The notes beneath the pieces are model-generated. The model made no database searches, was not told the origin of the DNA, and worked only from the letters and a program-made list of their open reading frames with translations. Positions 1 through 11,262 of a DNA stretch of 26,533 nt are shown here, one piece after another. Positions within the stretch are counted from its first letter, which is position 1. Each line of letters begins with the position of its first letter. The translations under genes and the position numbers were made by a program. The DNA is from Paramecium octaurelia (Eukaryota; Ciliophora; Oligohymenophorea; Peniculida; Parameciidae), in assembly GCA_905182995.1 (NCBI GenBank), contig CAJJDP010000218.1, positions 10,146-36,678 on the forward strand. The letters are read 5' to 3'.

Positions 1-2
1 TA

Positions 3-290
3 TATAATTTACTATTACAAAAGGTTAAAATTAATCAAATGAATTAAATGTAAATTCAGTCAACAGTAAAAGAACTTAGCATATAAATTGCCTCTATATC
101 TGAAAAATCAAAGGTTAAATAAGATGATAAAACAATACAAGTTCCACAATAAGAAACAATTAAAATTGAAGATATTATAATTTAGGATTAGGTAAGAACA
201 GATAAAAATTGTAAAATCCAACAGAATTAGTAGAATATTAAGTGGGGAAGTTAAATTAGGAGGAACTCTCATAAAAACTTACATGATTGA
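3..290 (+). CDS. Partial coding-like frame at left edge, unrecognised
   Basis: Read with TGA as the only stop, this frame is open from the window edge to a TGA at 288-290. An ATG lies at 39, so it is either the 3' part of a longer gene or a short gene of its own. The translation is hydrophilic and rich in K, Q, E, D and I (for example KQDDKTIQVPQQETIKIEDI), which is typical of Paramecium coding sequence, with many TAA/TAG glutamines. I recognise no domain. At about 95 codons the open length is not significant by itself, so the call rests on composition. Confidence 0.3.
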
Positions 291-1868
291 ATATAGCTTG
301 AATTTCAAATACTGAGTGTTTTATATGGAATGAAATATTCTAAATATGAAAATTGATATAATGTTCTTATGTTTCAATAAATAAGATGAAAAGGTACGGA
401 AACTGATACAATATTTTAATTTTATCTTAGACTGCTCATTAATAAAAAATTTTCATTAAAGCAAATACTTGATTATTTATTTCAAAATAGTTTCTTCAAT
501 TCTAGGTACGGATTAAATTTAATTGTTCACGGTTGGTTTGAAAGCATTAGTTATTTTAATGTAAGTTTAAAATTTATTCTTTATGTTAACAGTCTTTAAT
601 TGAATTTATTTTTGATGCTGATGCCATAAATAAAAATAATAATGTTTTCTTTACTATTTAATTTTCTTAACAAATAGCTATTATATATTGTTTTTTGACA
701 CATTTGTATTATTTACAAGAAATTAAATACTAATAAATTGATACATTCTTCTGCACTTTTACATGTATTTATCAAGAGTAATTATAATGTTAGCAACTAT
801 AAGCATTAATCAATGAATCAAATTCTAAATTTTAACTAATTTTACAATTTGGACTATTTATCTTAAAAATTATTGAAAAATTGTACAATTAGAGAAATAA
901 GGAGGATTCTGCATAATAAGAATAAAAATTAGATAGAATGAATAACAATATATATTAAGAAATTGCACAAATTTCCTTATAATCTTTTGAAAGGATTTTT
1001 AATTCAACAAAGATTGTTAATCCTGTAAATGATTAGTTTAATTTAAAAATTTGAAATATTTTAAATAATATCATGAATTATAAATTCAAGTCTAAATGCG
1101 AATAATTTATTTCCCTTACAAAAGAGTAATATCTTCTGTTATAAGCCTTCATAGAACGATACCATTTTGAAAATATGCTCACTTTTATTCATTTTTTAAC
1201 CTTCATTTTATATTAAATTAATTCAATTTCAAATTAAACTTTAGATTGACTTAAGCGGTCTAATAAGTGAAATTAGAGTTACCATACAAGAGTTAATTGT
1301 GAAATTTAAAGTTACTTTTAGTAGAATTACAGTTGAACATATTTTTAGTTTTTTTTTGGGTAAAATTACGGATTTGAATTAAACGTAATTTTTTTTCACA
1401 TTTTCTTTTCTTAAAATAAAAAAGTGCTTTAACAGTTATTAATGCATGTAATATTTACAAAAAACACTATCATTTGTAAGGAAGTGGAGGAATTAATTTC
1501 AGAATTTATTTGGAATTCATAGATGATTCATTCAGTTTTATTGTCTACAGGTTTTACTGTCAAATAAAATTAAGGGATTGCATGCTTACTAATTATTTGA
1601 TCGTACAATTTAGTTAATTAGCGGTAATTAGGTAAGATTTTCTTTTCATTATCCAAAACCTCTCTTTTTATTGTTGAAATTTAGTGTTTCAAACTAGTTT
1701 AATCTTTTCTCGTCATAAGGTTTTAATCACTCTATGTTAAGCCGAACATCAATATAATGCACTCATCTCAATAATTAAATAATTTTAATCAATCTTTAAA
1801 AAACAGGATGAAATAGATGAAGTTATCAAATTATATTTAAATTTTAGTTCAGCATCTTTTGGTAAAGA
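291..1868. other. Long AT-rich stretch, no gene seen
   Basis: I find no motif-bearing frame on either strand in this stretch. It is very AT-rich with scattered homopolymer runs. A short plus-strand piece around 1804-1872 (KQDEIDEVIKLYLNF) looks coding-like and may be the eroded upstream end of the next feature. No terminator, RNA gene or repeat was evident. Confidence 0.4.
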
Positions 1869-2520
1869 ATGATCAATTATTTACTGGTTCATTCAATTAA
1901 TAATCAAGCAGAGGTAGCTTTAATTTGTTGTAAAGAATTCCCTTTCAAGAAACAAAGGTTCGTAAATAAGGAAAAGATTGTAAAGGGGAGACCCGTATAC
2001 CATGTAATGGCTGATAATAGTAACCTCTTACATTAGATCTGGTTAAATGGAGGATGATTAAGATATAGTAATAAAAATAAGTAATTGGTCAAAATATTTG
2101 AAAATAAAGAGGGATCAAAAAAGGAGAAGGTCTAAGAAATGGAAGCAGAAAGGAGTTAGATCTTTGATGAAATAGCAGAGGAGGTGCTAAACCAGTCGGA
2201 AGGGTAAGTGCCAGAAAAGCTGATAAAAGAATAAAGGAACAAACAGGTGTTACAAAATATTTAGTGTCTTATGTAAATTATGCAGTTTCTTATCATTATT
2301 TCAAGGAACATATACTGCAACTTTAAATTGTGGCTGCTGTATAACCGTAATTAATTTAAGTAATGGATATTGCAGTTTTGTAGTTCAGTATTAGCCTTTT
2401 GTATAGAATGTCTTGAAAGTCAATATCGATTCTCAGCTTGTCTTTTAGGTTACTAAGCTTTACAATTTAATGCAGACTAACAAAGTACTTGCAATCGTCA
2501 CCTATATACAAAAGATCCAT
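1869..2520 (+). pseudogene. Coding-like frame with one internal TGA, unrecognised
   Basis: From the ATG at 1869 this frame reads to a TGA at 2518-2520, interrupted by one TGA at 2055-2057. GC content is visibly higher than in the flanks. The protein before and after the internal stop is soluble and charged (VNKEKIVKGRPVYHVMADNS; then KEKVQEMEAERSQIFDEIAE), as expected for genuine coding DNA. From about 2290 the same frame becomes Cys/Leu/Phe-rich and less convincing, while the frame starting at 2224 is open to 2562, so a frameshift near 2250 is likely. I do not recognise the family. It is probably one decayed gene together with the next entry. Confidence 0.4.
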
Positions 2521-2734
2521 GATATGAATATAGAGCTTAACTATTCTAAAAACAAGCAACGTTGAATTAAACTGCAAAAAATATAAATGTCCTGGAAAGT
2601 TAATATACTAATGAAAGTGCAAAAATCAGAATCCAATGTCCAGATAAATTAGTACTGTATACAAGAAATCCTTATTGAGCTATTGGAATTGATTCAAAAA
2701 TTCTGTAACACTATGAGAGGTGAAAGTTAAAGGT

Positions 2735-3403
2735 ATGGATGAGAAGAGAGTAAAAGAATTCTTAGGAGGGATGTTAGAGGAAATCTAATAATCCCAATAA
2801 GAAGAATTGAGAAGTAAAGTAGTGACCAAAATGAGTTATAGAATGGCACTAACAGGTTAGGGCCTGATTTCATTTGAGCAGAAAAATCAAAATCCTTTTA
2901 GAAATAAATTAATATTAAATATAATTGTACTACTTTTAGAAAAATTCTTGTTTCACTAATTGTATTTTATGTAACCTTATTGCATTAATGGAAAATAGAA
3001 ATAGAAGAGGTATACCTAATCAAAAATATTTAATACAAAATTCAATCTTCAATGCAAAATAATGTCTTAAGTAATTTTACAAATTTGCAATAGAATATAA
3101 CATTTTAAGTTCTTCTTATATTCCCTTTATCATATATTCGGTTTTTTCCACATAACTTAAAGATCTTTTTTCGCACTTCTTTCCCTTTTATTTTTTCTTT
3201 ATAAAGAGTAAATCTTCCAACAAAAAAACTCAACTTAGAAGGACTTGTTTTAGTTAAATTTTTCTCTAAATTAAATTAGCAGCAAGCAATGCCATTATCA
3301 ATTAAAAAAGTAATTTAAAGTATAGTCATTTAACCTCAAAGAAGAATGTCTTGTTTTAATTAAACAAATTAATTTTATAACAATATCTTTCTTTGAATCT
3401 TGA
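2735..3403 (+). pseudogene. Coding-like frame, probable 3' part of the preceding unrecognised gene
   Basis: An ATG at 2735 opens a frame running to TGA at 3401-3403 (222 codons). Only the first 65 or so codons, to about 2930, look coding: GC is higher and the peptide is amphipathic (RVKEFLGGMLEEIQQSQQEE, then VVTKMSYRMALTGQGLISFE). The rest is AT-rich and probably open by chance. Another short plus-strand coding-like piece (ESAKIRIQCPDKLVLYTRNP, around 2623-2682) lies just upstream in a different frame, so the gene appears frameshifted. The V-x-x-M-x-x-R-x-A-L pattern faintly recalls the C-terminal domain of MutL/PMS mismatch-repair proteins, but I would not name it on that. Confidence 0.3.
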
Positions 3404-3594
3404 TCTTAACTTTAAAGCAATATTAGAAGTTTTGATTATAATGTTTCATCCATTACAAAATTATAATCTAAATCATAAGTACTGAGCAGTAACCCTTTAT
3501 TTATTTTTCTATAAAACCTATCCTCTTTATATCATAAGTATGGATTTTCACACATATAATTAGTTAAAATCTATATTAAAAAATTAGTTCATTA

Positions 3595-4900
3595 ATGGGA
3601 GAAATTATTTAATTGAATTTTGGAGATATTGGAAATAATATTGGACACTAATATTTAGAGAAATTGATAGACGATCACTACCTAGATGAAACAAAAAGCT
3701 ATAGAAGCGATTAATATAGACAAAAAATTCATGTATCATTTGAAGAGTTAAGGGATAGATAATTCTAGTTTAGAGGAATATTTGAGAATTCAAGCGATTG
3801 TAACATAACAAATTATATTATAGAATCCATCAATAAACTATTAACATCTCCTGAATGTGAAAACATCAATAATGACTTATTATTGTAGAATTAAAATAGA
3901 AATAAATCAGGTACCTTTTCAAACAGCTAAACTAACTTTCGAGATTAGGTACAAGATGAACTGTTTGAGAAACTGAGACATCATATTGAGAAATGTGATA
4001 AATTTTTTGGATGTCATTTTGTGCATTCTACTTTTGACAATTCATCAGGTTCATCATCATCCGCAATAAATTAATACAGGAAAAGATATTTTCATAAACT
4101 TTGCAGTTCTTTTTGGATGTTTCCAAACATTGAAAATACCAATACAATCGAAATTTATAATACTGCTTTTTCATTACATGGATTAATTGAGATATGTGAA
4201 TTGGTTATGATATTTGATAAAGAGCTTTAGAAAATTAATTGATAAAGCTAAGATAATAATGCACTTTTGAAAATTGCAATAATGTTATAGCTGAATGTTT
4301 ATTATAAATGAATTGCTCTTAACGTTTTTCTGGTCATTAGAATGGAGACTTAAGAAAATTGTCTACTAATCTTGTTCATTATCCTCGATAACATTTTTTA
4401 ACATGTGCCTTTACACCTATTGAAATTAACTAAGATTTGAATTACTAATTAACTAATTTAAGTCTACCTAACAATACCTATTTTTCTTTTCAAAATCCAA
4501 CTAGAAATTTATACATTGCTCAAGCATTGATTACAAGATGCAATTCTTATAATTTAGATTTTAATAAGCTGCGTCAACATTATCAAATAAGGTAGAATGG
4601 ATTGACGATCCTTTATTACATATAAATTGCAAGGTTGAAAATAGATATCTAGGAAAAACAGTTATGCACGTTGGGAATCATAAAGATTTGGGACTTAACT
4701 TAAAAATACATAGTGAGATGTTTACTGCTAATTTCAGAAGAAAAGCCTTCTTACATTATTATTTATAAGATGGTATGGATGAAATGGAATTCACTGAGGC
4801 TGAATCATATCTAAGTGACTTTGTCTCTGAGTATTTTTAATGCATTTGCGGAATGTCAGAATATGATGAAGAGGAGTAAGGTTATGAATAGGACCTATGA
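3595..4900 (+). pseudogene. Highly divergent beta-tubulin-like gene with two frameshifts
   Basis: The ATG at 3595 starts MGEIIQLNFGDIGNNIG, which lines up with the tubulin N-terminus (MREIVHVQGGQCGNQIG). Colinear matches run to the C-terminus, where FRRKAFLHYY and DGMDEMEFTEAES match beta-tubulin rather than alpha. The span is about 435 codons against the usual 440-450, so it is essentially full length. The frame changes twice: near 4231 (before it VMIFDKEL, after it LRKLSTNLVHYP) and near 4590 (before VEWIDDP). It ends at TGA 4898-4900. The GTP-binding signature GGGTGSG is replaced by a serine-rich NSSGSSSS at about 4045-4068, so GTP binding as in normal tubulin is unlikely. Glutamines are often TAA/TAG. 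A divergent tubulin with unusual introns is the alternative. The homology is strong; the pseudogene status is very probable. Confidence 0.88.
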
Positions 4901-5060
4901 GAATAATTATAAATTATTAATAATACATAAATAAAACCATTTTCTAGGAATTTCTAGAGAATAATAAAGTGCTTTTAAAATTAATCATATATAGTTGGTC
5001 AAAAAATTGGCCTATTTTAGTCTGTGCGTCTGTGCTGAACTATCATATAGTTGATAATGA

Positions 5061-5984
5061 GTTACCATAAATTGTAGTATAAATCAATAAAACAAAGATG
5101 ATTTCTTTAAAGAATCTTTCTATTGTTCTTTATTAAATAATTTGCTTCTAATAGCAAGAATTGATGATGTGTCATATTTTAATTACTCACTAAATGATAT
5201 TATTATTTATGAAGACTCTGGATTATTTAATCCTATCAAATCAATTTGTTTTATCTAAGACTTAGAGGTATTTATTAAGATTACATTTTGGTTGGAAATC
5301 CAAATTATTTTTAACACTTTCTACCCCAGAAATGTGTGGATGTTAAAGTTGATTGGCTGGATTACTTTATATTATTAGTCGACATATCCGAGAGCTATTT
5401 GATAGAGAACGAGAAAATGAGAGCATATACATATTTTCTTCTTATTACTTCAAAGGTAAATTGAATTGTGTAAGGACTTGAAGTTGGAGAATGAGAAGTT
5501 GAAACAAATCTAAACTAAAGTCTTATTGATTTTATTATATTACAATAAACTAGTATTATCCGAAATATTTCAACCAAATTCTTATTGTGGATTGCTAAAT
5601 TAATCAAAAATATAATAAGACGATTTTGCCCTATTGTTATTGTTAATTATATTCAGTTATTGGTTGAAATTATTATTACAACTATTACATTTATTAATAT
5701 TCTAATATTTATTGTCTCTAAATTTATTATTTTTAAGGTTATCAATTTATAATTAATTATCATATGTCCATCTTGTTTCAATTTCTACCCTCTATTTTTA
5801 ATTTGATTACTTAGAGCATTCTTTGTATATATGGAAATAAATGAATTAAGCTAGAATTTGTTAACATAAAGAATTGCTTGTCCTAATCAGGAGTAAGCAG
5901 AAGTCTAATAAAATCAATTAATTTTTCGTAATGTCTATGATAATTAGTGATACTGTATGTAGCAGTAAAAATGCCTAGTTTTGA
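5061..5984 (+). pseudogene. Three overlapping coding-like frames, unrecognised membrane-like protein
   Basis: Three plus-strand pieces follow one another in changing frames: 5061-5402 (DDVSYFNYSLNDIIIYEDSG), 5212-5464 (VKVDWLDYFILLVDISESYL) and 5421-5984 (ELCKDLKLENEKLKQIQTKV, then long Leu/Ile/Phe runs that could be membrane segments). The hydrophilic parts look like real coding sequence, and the switches between frames suggest a gene broken by indels. It starts about 160 bases after the tubulin-like gene on the same strand. No family is recognisable, and runs of this length can be open by chance when TGA is the only stop, so confidence is low. Confidence 0.3.
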
Positions 5985-6012
5985 GCCTCCTGAAGTGGAT
6001 GAATGAAAAAAT

Positions 6013-6918
6013 TCAAAGTTCATACTATTAAAATCTAAAAATTAGCTTTCTCTCCTAATTCATTTTTTAAAAATAGTTTAGCCATTTTAGGAAGTTTTTA
6101 CATTAAAGTAGTATTTTTTCCTCTTCTTCCTCATAAATTACCAAATCAAACTCTCTTATTTGACTGAGCTAAATAAATTAAAAATGTAAAAATTAATTCT
6201 TTGAGTATTAGCAGATCCAAAATCGCATAAATTGCATCTTCAGGTATGAGATAACACATTCTCTATTTGAATATCACTCTAAGACATAGGTGTTGTAGAG
6301 TATGCATGAAATTATAAATAAAGATTTTGATTGTAATAATTTAATGATATTAAATTGATATTACTAATTTTTTGCAATCAAAATTAGGGATAAAAAATCA
6401 CCTTCTCCAATTTCTTAACAGTTGGATCGATCCTGCAGAGGACATTATAAATTTTATGATTCAAGTAGGATTTTGCAAAATAAAGTTGTAAAGATGAAGC
6501 AAAAATACAAATATAAGTTTGAACTAAGTTAAACTTCATTATATTGTTTCAACTATTGTAGTTTTTGTTAATTTTGAGCTGTCTCAAATATTGATTTTTG
6601 TGGAAAAAAGGCAGCAATATAATGATTAAAATATTCAAATTTATTCCAAAATTCAAACTCTTCATCCTCAGTCTCATACCTTTATGCATAAATAAAAAAA
6701 GTTAAAATTGGGCATTCTTTCAATAAATTTTCCTAAAAAACTATTTGTTATACTTTAATTTATTCAGTAGCAACCCCATTTTTACATTCATAATCTCTTA
6801 ATTTCTGAAATGCGCAATAAGGTTAATATACAAATAATTTATGATTTATAAGGATAATCGATATCCTTATTAATTTAATTATTTGAATTATTTCTCCATT
6901 TCTAATTTAAATCTTGTA
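6013..6918 (-). pseudogene. Minus-strand coding-like frame with one TGA, unrecognised
   Basis: On the minus strand one frame is open from 6918 down to a TGA at 6013-6015, apart from a single TGA at 6274-6276 (about 300 codons in all). There is no in-frame ATG in the main part, so the start is missing or lies upstream beyond a frameshift. The N-terminal half looks convincingly protein-like (YETEDEEFEFWNKFEYFNHY, KLRDYECKNGVATEQIKVQQ) and the C-terminal part has an acidic stretch (FDLVIYEEEEEKILL). Many glutamines are TAA or TAG. I do not recognise a domain. The gene points away from the coding-like frames at 7278. Confidence 0.38.
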
Positions 6919-7277
6919 TCACTTAAACGTTCTTGTCAAATAAGAAACCAATTGATTATATTGTTGTTAGGCTATTGTATGAAGACTGTTTTATAAGGAT
7001 TATTATAATTTCTAATCATTCTAATAAACAAAAAAATTAATACACAATCTTTATTATTTGAAATAAAACGATCTTTTTTTCTATCCATCAAAAAATATAG
7101 AATTAGATAAAGATGTCCCATTAATTCTTGTTGCTTAAGGTTAATTTTATTATTATATTATAATTTTGTTGCTAAACCATTAGATGGAAATATTCCAGAT
7201 GTCATCATAAAATTAAAGGCCAAACATTTACATTTATGTTCATTGGAGGGTGATATATATTTTAATTTCCCCTTGTC

Positions 7278-7943
7278 ATGCTATAGACTTTTATCAACGA
7301 ACCACACGAAGCTAGAATAATAGTGAAATCTTTATTAAAAGATCTTATCTTTATATTCCTAAGTTACTCTATAGAATTTAATCAATAATTCATAAACAAA
7401 TTGCTTTTACATGTGTTTAGGAAACTATTTGAGATAAAAAAGAATTTCAAAAAAAAGCTCCAAGCATACTTTGATTACTAGATCGATACTGCTCTTTAAG
7501 TGAGATGCTATGGGTAAAGTTGCTTGTAACATAAAGTTCTAAAGTAGATTTACTTCAATTACATTTATTATAATTTTTCGATTATAAATAGATTGATGAT
7601 GTGGTGTTCATAAGTAAAACTATTTTATGAGATTATAGTTTGTGTCTTCCACTTTTTTTGTTTGATTTCTAAATCATCAAATATTTAAATAATTCAGCAC
7701 CCCTGTGTATCTGCTGCATAAGATTCAATGTGCATTTTGGTTTAAGGGGTAAAATTGTGGCTCATTTAGTAGAATTTAGATCTCAAAAATAAATAAATAT
7801 CAAAACATCTAGGAAAATAGTTCACTATTTTTACATTAATTTTTATAATTCTTTTAAAACTTACTTTATTTTTCAGTAGAAATGCTTGTTTTATTCTATA
7901 TTTATCAAAAGAAACATTACCAAATATTAAGGTATCAATATGA
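7278..7943 (+). CDS. Open frame of about 221 aa, unrecognised, possibly part of a broken gene
   Basis: With TGA as the only stop, ATG 7278 opens 221 codons to TGA 7941-7943. The first third reads as a plausible helical protein (INEPHEARIIVKSLLKDLIF; LLLHVFRKLFEIKKNFKKKL). The last third becomes Cys/Phe-rich and less convincing. In a neighbouring frame just upstream (about 7170-7320) another good-looking piece occurs (KPLDGNIPDVIIKLKAKHLH), so the gene probably began earlier and has suffered a frameshift. No motif identifies the family. Open length alone is weak evidence at this base composition. Confidence 0.33.
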
Positions 7944-8250
7944 GATAAATTAAATTTGATTTGCTGGAATTTTAGAGAATAAATTACAAAAAACTTAGTA
8001 ATGCTTGTTTAGTATTATAAATTTTAATTCATAGGATTATCTAAATTTGATGATTGGTATAAAATTCTTATAATTTTCTAAAATTAGCCTTGTTGTTCTG
8101 ATTTTTTTTTTAATTTCCAAAAGCAAATAGCAATATCTTCCTTTGCTTAATGAATTTCTACAATTAATCAAATTAAATCATTAACCTTGATAAATTTATA
8201 TTTTATTTAGAATATTAAATGTTATCATGTTTTTATTTAATTAGAAATTG

Positions 8251-8794
8251 AGGGATTTCCATAAGTTATTCAAGGTTTATAAATATTTATTTAACTATTC
8301 TATTAGATACTGTATTGTAATTTTTTATTAAAGATCATTTGACATTCTTAACAATTATTACTCATTTGGATATTCAGGATAGAAAATCTTTTATAGAGTG
8401 TGACAATAGAAGCAGATTACATGAATAGAATTTTTTGGAGTTATTGAGATGTGGTTCACTAATATCCTAAAAGAAGAACAACTGAGTTTATGTAGATGCG
8501 ATGCAGATTTTAATCGAGTACTTTTATGAGAAATATTAGTAATTTTTTAAGAGGATGTAATGTGGACATCAGCTCATTAGTATAAAAATTGATAAATGCA
8601 AAGGATTGATAAAAATGAGATTTAGAAATTCAAAGACACAAGAATTACCTGTTTTACTTTATGATTTTAAATAGAGAAACCAATATTAAATTTGGATGTT
8701 TGTGGTTAAATTAAGAACCTATTATTTTTAAATGATAATAAATTCTTAGTTAATACTATGGAATTGCAATATGATATTTGGTAGTTCACTCTGA
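8251..8794 (+). pseudogene. Coding-like frame with one TGA, unrecognised
   Basis: One plus-strand frame is open from 8251 to TGA 8792-8794 except for a TGA at 8483-8485. Around the internal stop the sequence is charged and soluble (THLDIQDRKSFIECDNRSRL; then VDAMQILIEYFYEKYQQFFK), with several TAA/TAG glutamines and somewhat higher GC than its surroundings. It lies on the same strand as the frame ending at 7943 and could be a later part of the same decayed gene. I recognise no domain. Confidence 0.33.
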
Positions 8795-9690
8795 AGATCT
8801 ATTATTTTATATTGATCAGTCCATTTGACTTGTTTTATTTTATTAAATTTACACAGCCTGATGCGGTAAATGTATTATCAATGCAAACTTCTATTAAAAT
8901 ATCCGATTAATGCAATTTACTTTGCATGATGATTTTTTTGTCTGTAACAATGACTTTTATTTTATGATATTATTACTTTGTCTATTTTTGTTATGAAACA
9001 TCGAATCAAGTTATATATAACCTTCATCAATTAAAATGTCATGCGTCTTTCGAGATTCTATTTTAGTTGTTAAAATTATCGAGTTATCAATCATACTATC
9101 ATTTTAAGTTAATTCAATATGATAAACTCCATTAATCATTTAATAATGCTGTTGTAATTTTGATTAGATTTTATTTGATTATACTATTGAGAATAAAAGT
9201 AATTAATCATTAAGTATAATCAAAGGCTTTACTTTTATATTTTAATTTTAAAATCTAACCATGTGAAGCACGTGGCTTTAACAGATTTTTTTTAATACAG
9301 GTTTTCACTTTTTCTTATCTGTCTGCAATAATTTCCTAAACTCATAAATCCTTTTATTTTCATTCAAATATAAAGCCATATATCCCTCCTATTCTATACA
9401 AATCAATATTGTGGTTCACAATAATAGGGTAATATAATTACGTTAGTCTAGTCTAGTAGATTATTATGAATTTATATACATTAGAAACCATAATTTATCT
9501 ATTACTTTGTAAATTCTTTGTATATTCAATTATTTTATAATTTCAAAAATATATTAATTGTTGATTTTTATACATGCATCAAAGCAATAATATTAAAAAT
9601 GAAGTATTAATCATATATTAAATTATCTTCTCCCAATACACAATCTATAAAGCAAATTAATAATAAAAAAATTAGAATTTTGTAAATTTT
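8795..9690. other. AT-rich stretch without a visible gene
   Basis: No frame with convincing composition on either strand. The only structure I noted is the inverted repeat at 9174-9224. Confidence 0.4.
9174..9224. repeat. Perfect 12-bp inverted repeat
   Basis: TTTGATTATACT at 9174-9185 is followed after 27 bases by its exact reverse complement AGTATAATCAAA at 9213-9224. It could form a weak AT-rich hairpin. There is no flanking target duplication that I can see and no coding content between the arms, so a mobile element is not supported. Chance is possible in such AT-rich DNA. Confidence 0.6.
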
Positions 9691-10900
9691 CCTTACCAAA
9701 GATCTCTTTATTTTTTAACTAATCTGAAAGTAGTGAGGATTCTGAATATATTGTGGTATTAAAATATAGGTTCAGTTAAAATCATAATTACCTTTTTTGA
9801 CACCGACACAAAAGTTGGGATCAATTTAATGAATGGTTAAATCTGGTTATATTATTTCTGTAGAGAGATTATGAAATAATAGAATCATTAATTTTCACTC
9901 TCGGTTCAATTCTAAAGTAACTACCAGAGTTGCAACATTAAATTATTCTTATTCCATAGTAAATAACAGCTACTGGTTTAAAAGGCAGATTGATTGTATA
10001 TTTTTCTTAATTTATTCTCAAATGTGATAAGATGCAAGTATATGATCATCATATATTATAACCACTTTAAAATCTTTCTGATACATAAATTTAATATATA
10101 AATGCAAAGAAATCCTTACAGAACTAAATCAGAAAAATCTAATAAAATTTTTGTCTTTTTTTCACGTTTCTAAGATTTCACACAGTTATCAGAATTCAGT
10201 CATTTAATATTTAATATTTTGAAGATGAGAAATTTACAAAAATTTACTTCGCAATCTTTCTATTCAATTTAAGCCTATCAGGATTTGATTATAATGACTT
10301 CAGAGTAACACTCTTCAACATGAATATTTTCTAGCCTCATTTATTTTTTTACCAACTTAATCTTTATAGTAGCACTCTAATAAATTTTTAGAGGAAGAAA
10401 TCTTGCTCTAAAATAGCCCTTAGCAAGAAATATTTAGACTTCTAAGAACAAACCTTAATAGTGTTAAAGCTTGAATTTGGCAATTTGGTACTAAAGTTTT
10501 CATTAAAAAATTTGAGAGTTATATTTGCATATCAAGTTGATTGAGATGATCATAGTTGCGTCCATTAAACTTAACAGATCAGAATGCAGCGTTTTCAAAA
10601 ACTTTCATTATGCTTGGAGAATTCCACGCTTATCTCTGAGAATGGCAAACATTAAATCTTACTTTTTCTAGTCTTCATCTAGATTGCGGGATGATAGCTA
10701 AAATACAAAGCTACTCAATTAATTCTATTACAGTTTGGTTGACATAAGTTAAATTTAAGAAAATATTTGTGGATTGCCTGGTTTAAATCAATCAAAATTT
10801 CATTTATTTTTTTCATACAGATAACATTCACAATTAATTAAAATTAAGTATCTTAGACACTTATTGATTTTGTAACTAGTTTGAATATATCTTTAAAGTT
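9691..10900 (-). pseudogene. Faint minus-strand coding signal, broken in many frames
   Basis: Several short minus-strand pieces look coding but sit in different frames separated by TGA: around 9700-9825 (IDPNFCVGVKKGNYDFN, PQYIQNPHYFQISQK), around 9820-9970 (SGSYFRIEPRVKINDSIISQ), around 10330-10500 (LLECYYKDQVGKKINEARKY) and around 10540-10600. Order and strand are consistent with one heavily decayed gene, but I cannot identify it and boundaries are approximate. Nothing comparable was seen on the plus strand. Confidence 0.22.
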
Positions 10901-11262
10901 TTTCTGGAAAAAATTTTTCAATTTCACCTAGTTGATTCCTATCGCTATAAAATTATTTGATTTAAAATAAATAATGAAATGCTTTTAATTTTGGATTCGT
11001 CAAATTCTTTTTAGTAAACTAAAACAGTTGATTTAAGAAGAAAAATAATACTGCATTTAAAATAAAACCCATGCCCTAAGATAAAAGGTATTATTTTTCA
11101 ATAATTTTGAAATATAATTCAATATTGAAAAATTAAATTTACAAGATAATTTAGTTTTTTAAGACTTAAATAAGAAAAAATAACTCAAGTAGTAAGAAAA
11201 ATATTATTTACTCATCATAAATTTCAATAGGTAAGATAAGGAAAAATATTGAACTTATTGAT
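10901..11262. other. AT-rich spacer, nothing seen
   Basis: No gene or site is visible. It lies downstream of the minus-strand WD-repeat gene, whose TGA is at 11263-11265, so it should contain that gene's 3' end signals, which I cannot pick out. Confidence 0.4.

Noticed and set aside
2735..2930. MutL/PMS C-terminal domain
   Set aside because: Only a loose spacing pattern (V-x-x-M...R-x-A-L...) fits, and no ATPase or QHAxxE motif was found nearby.
4204..4230. Segment GTTATG...CTTTAG of 27 bases as an intron in the tubulin-like gene
   Set aside because: Its translation matches conserved tubulin residues, it is a multiple of three, and it would not repair the frame.
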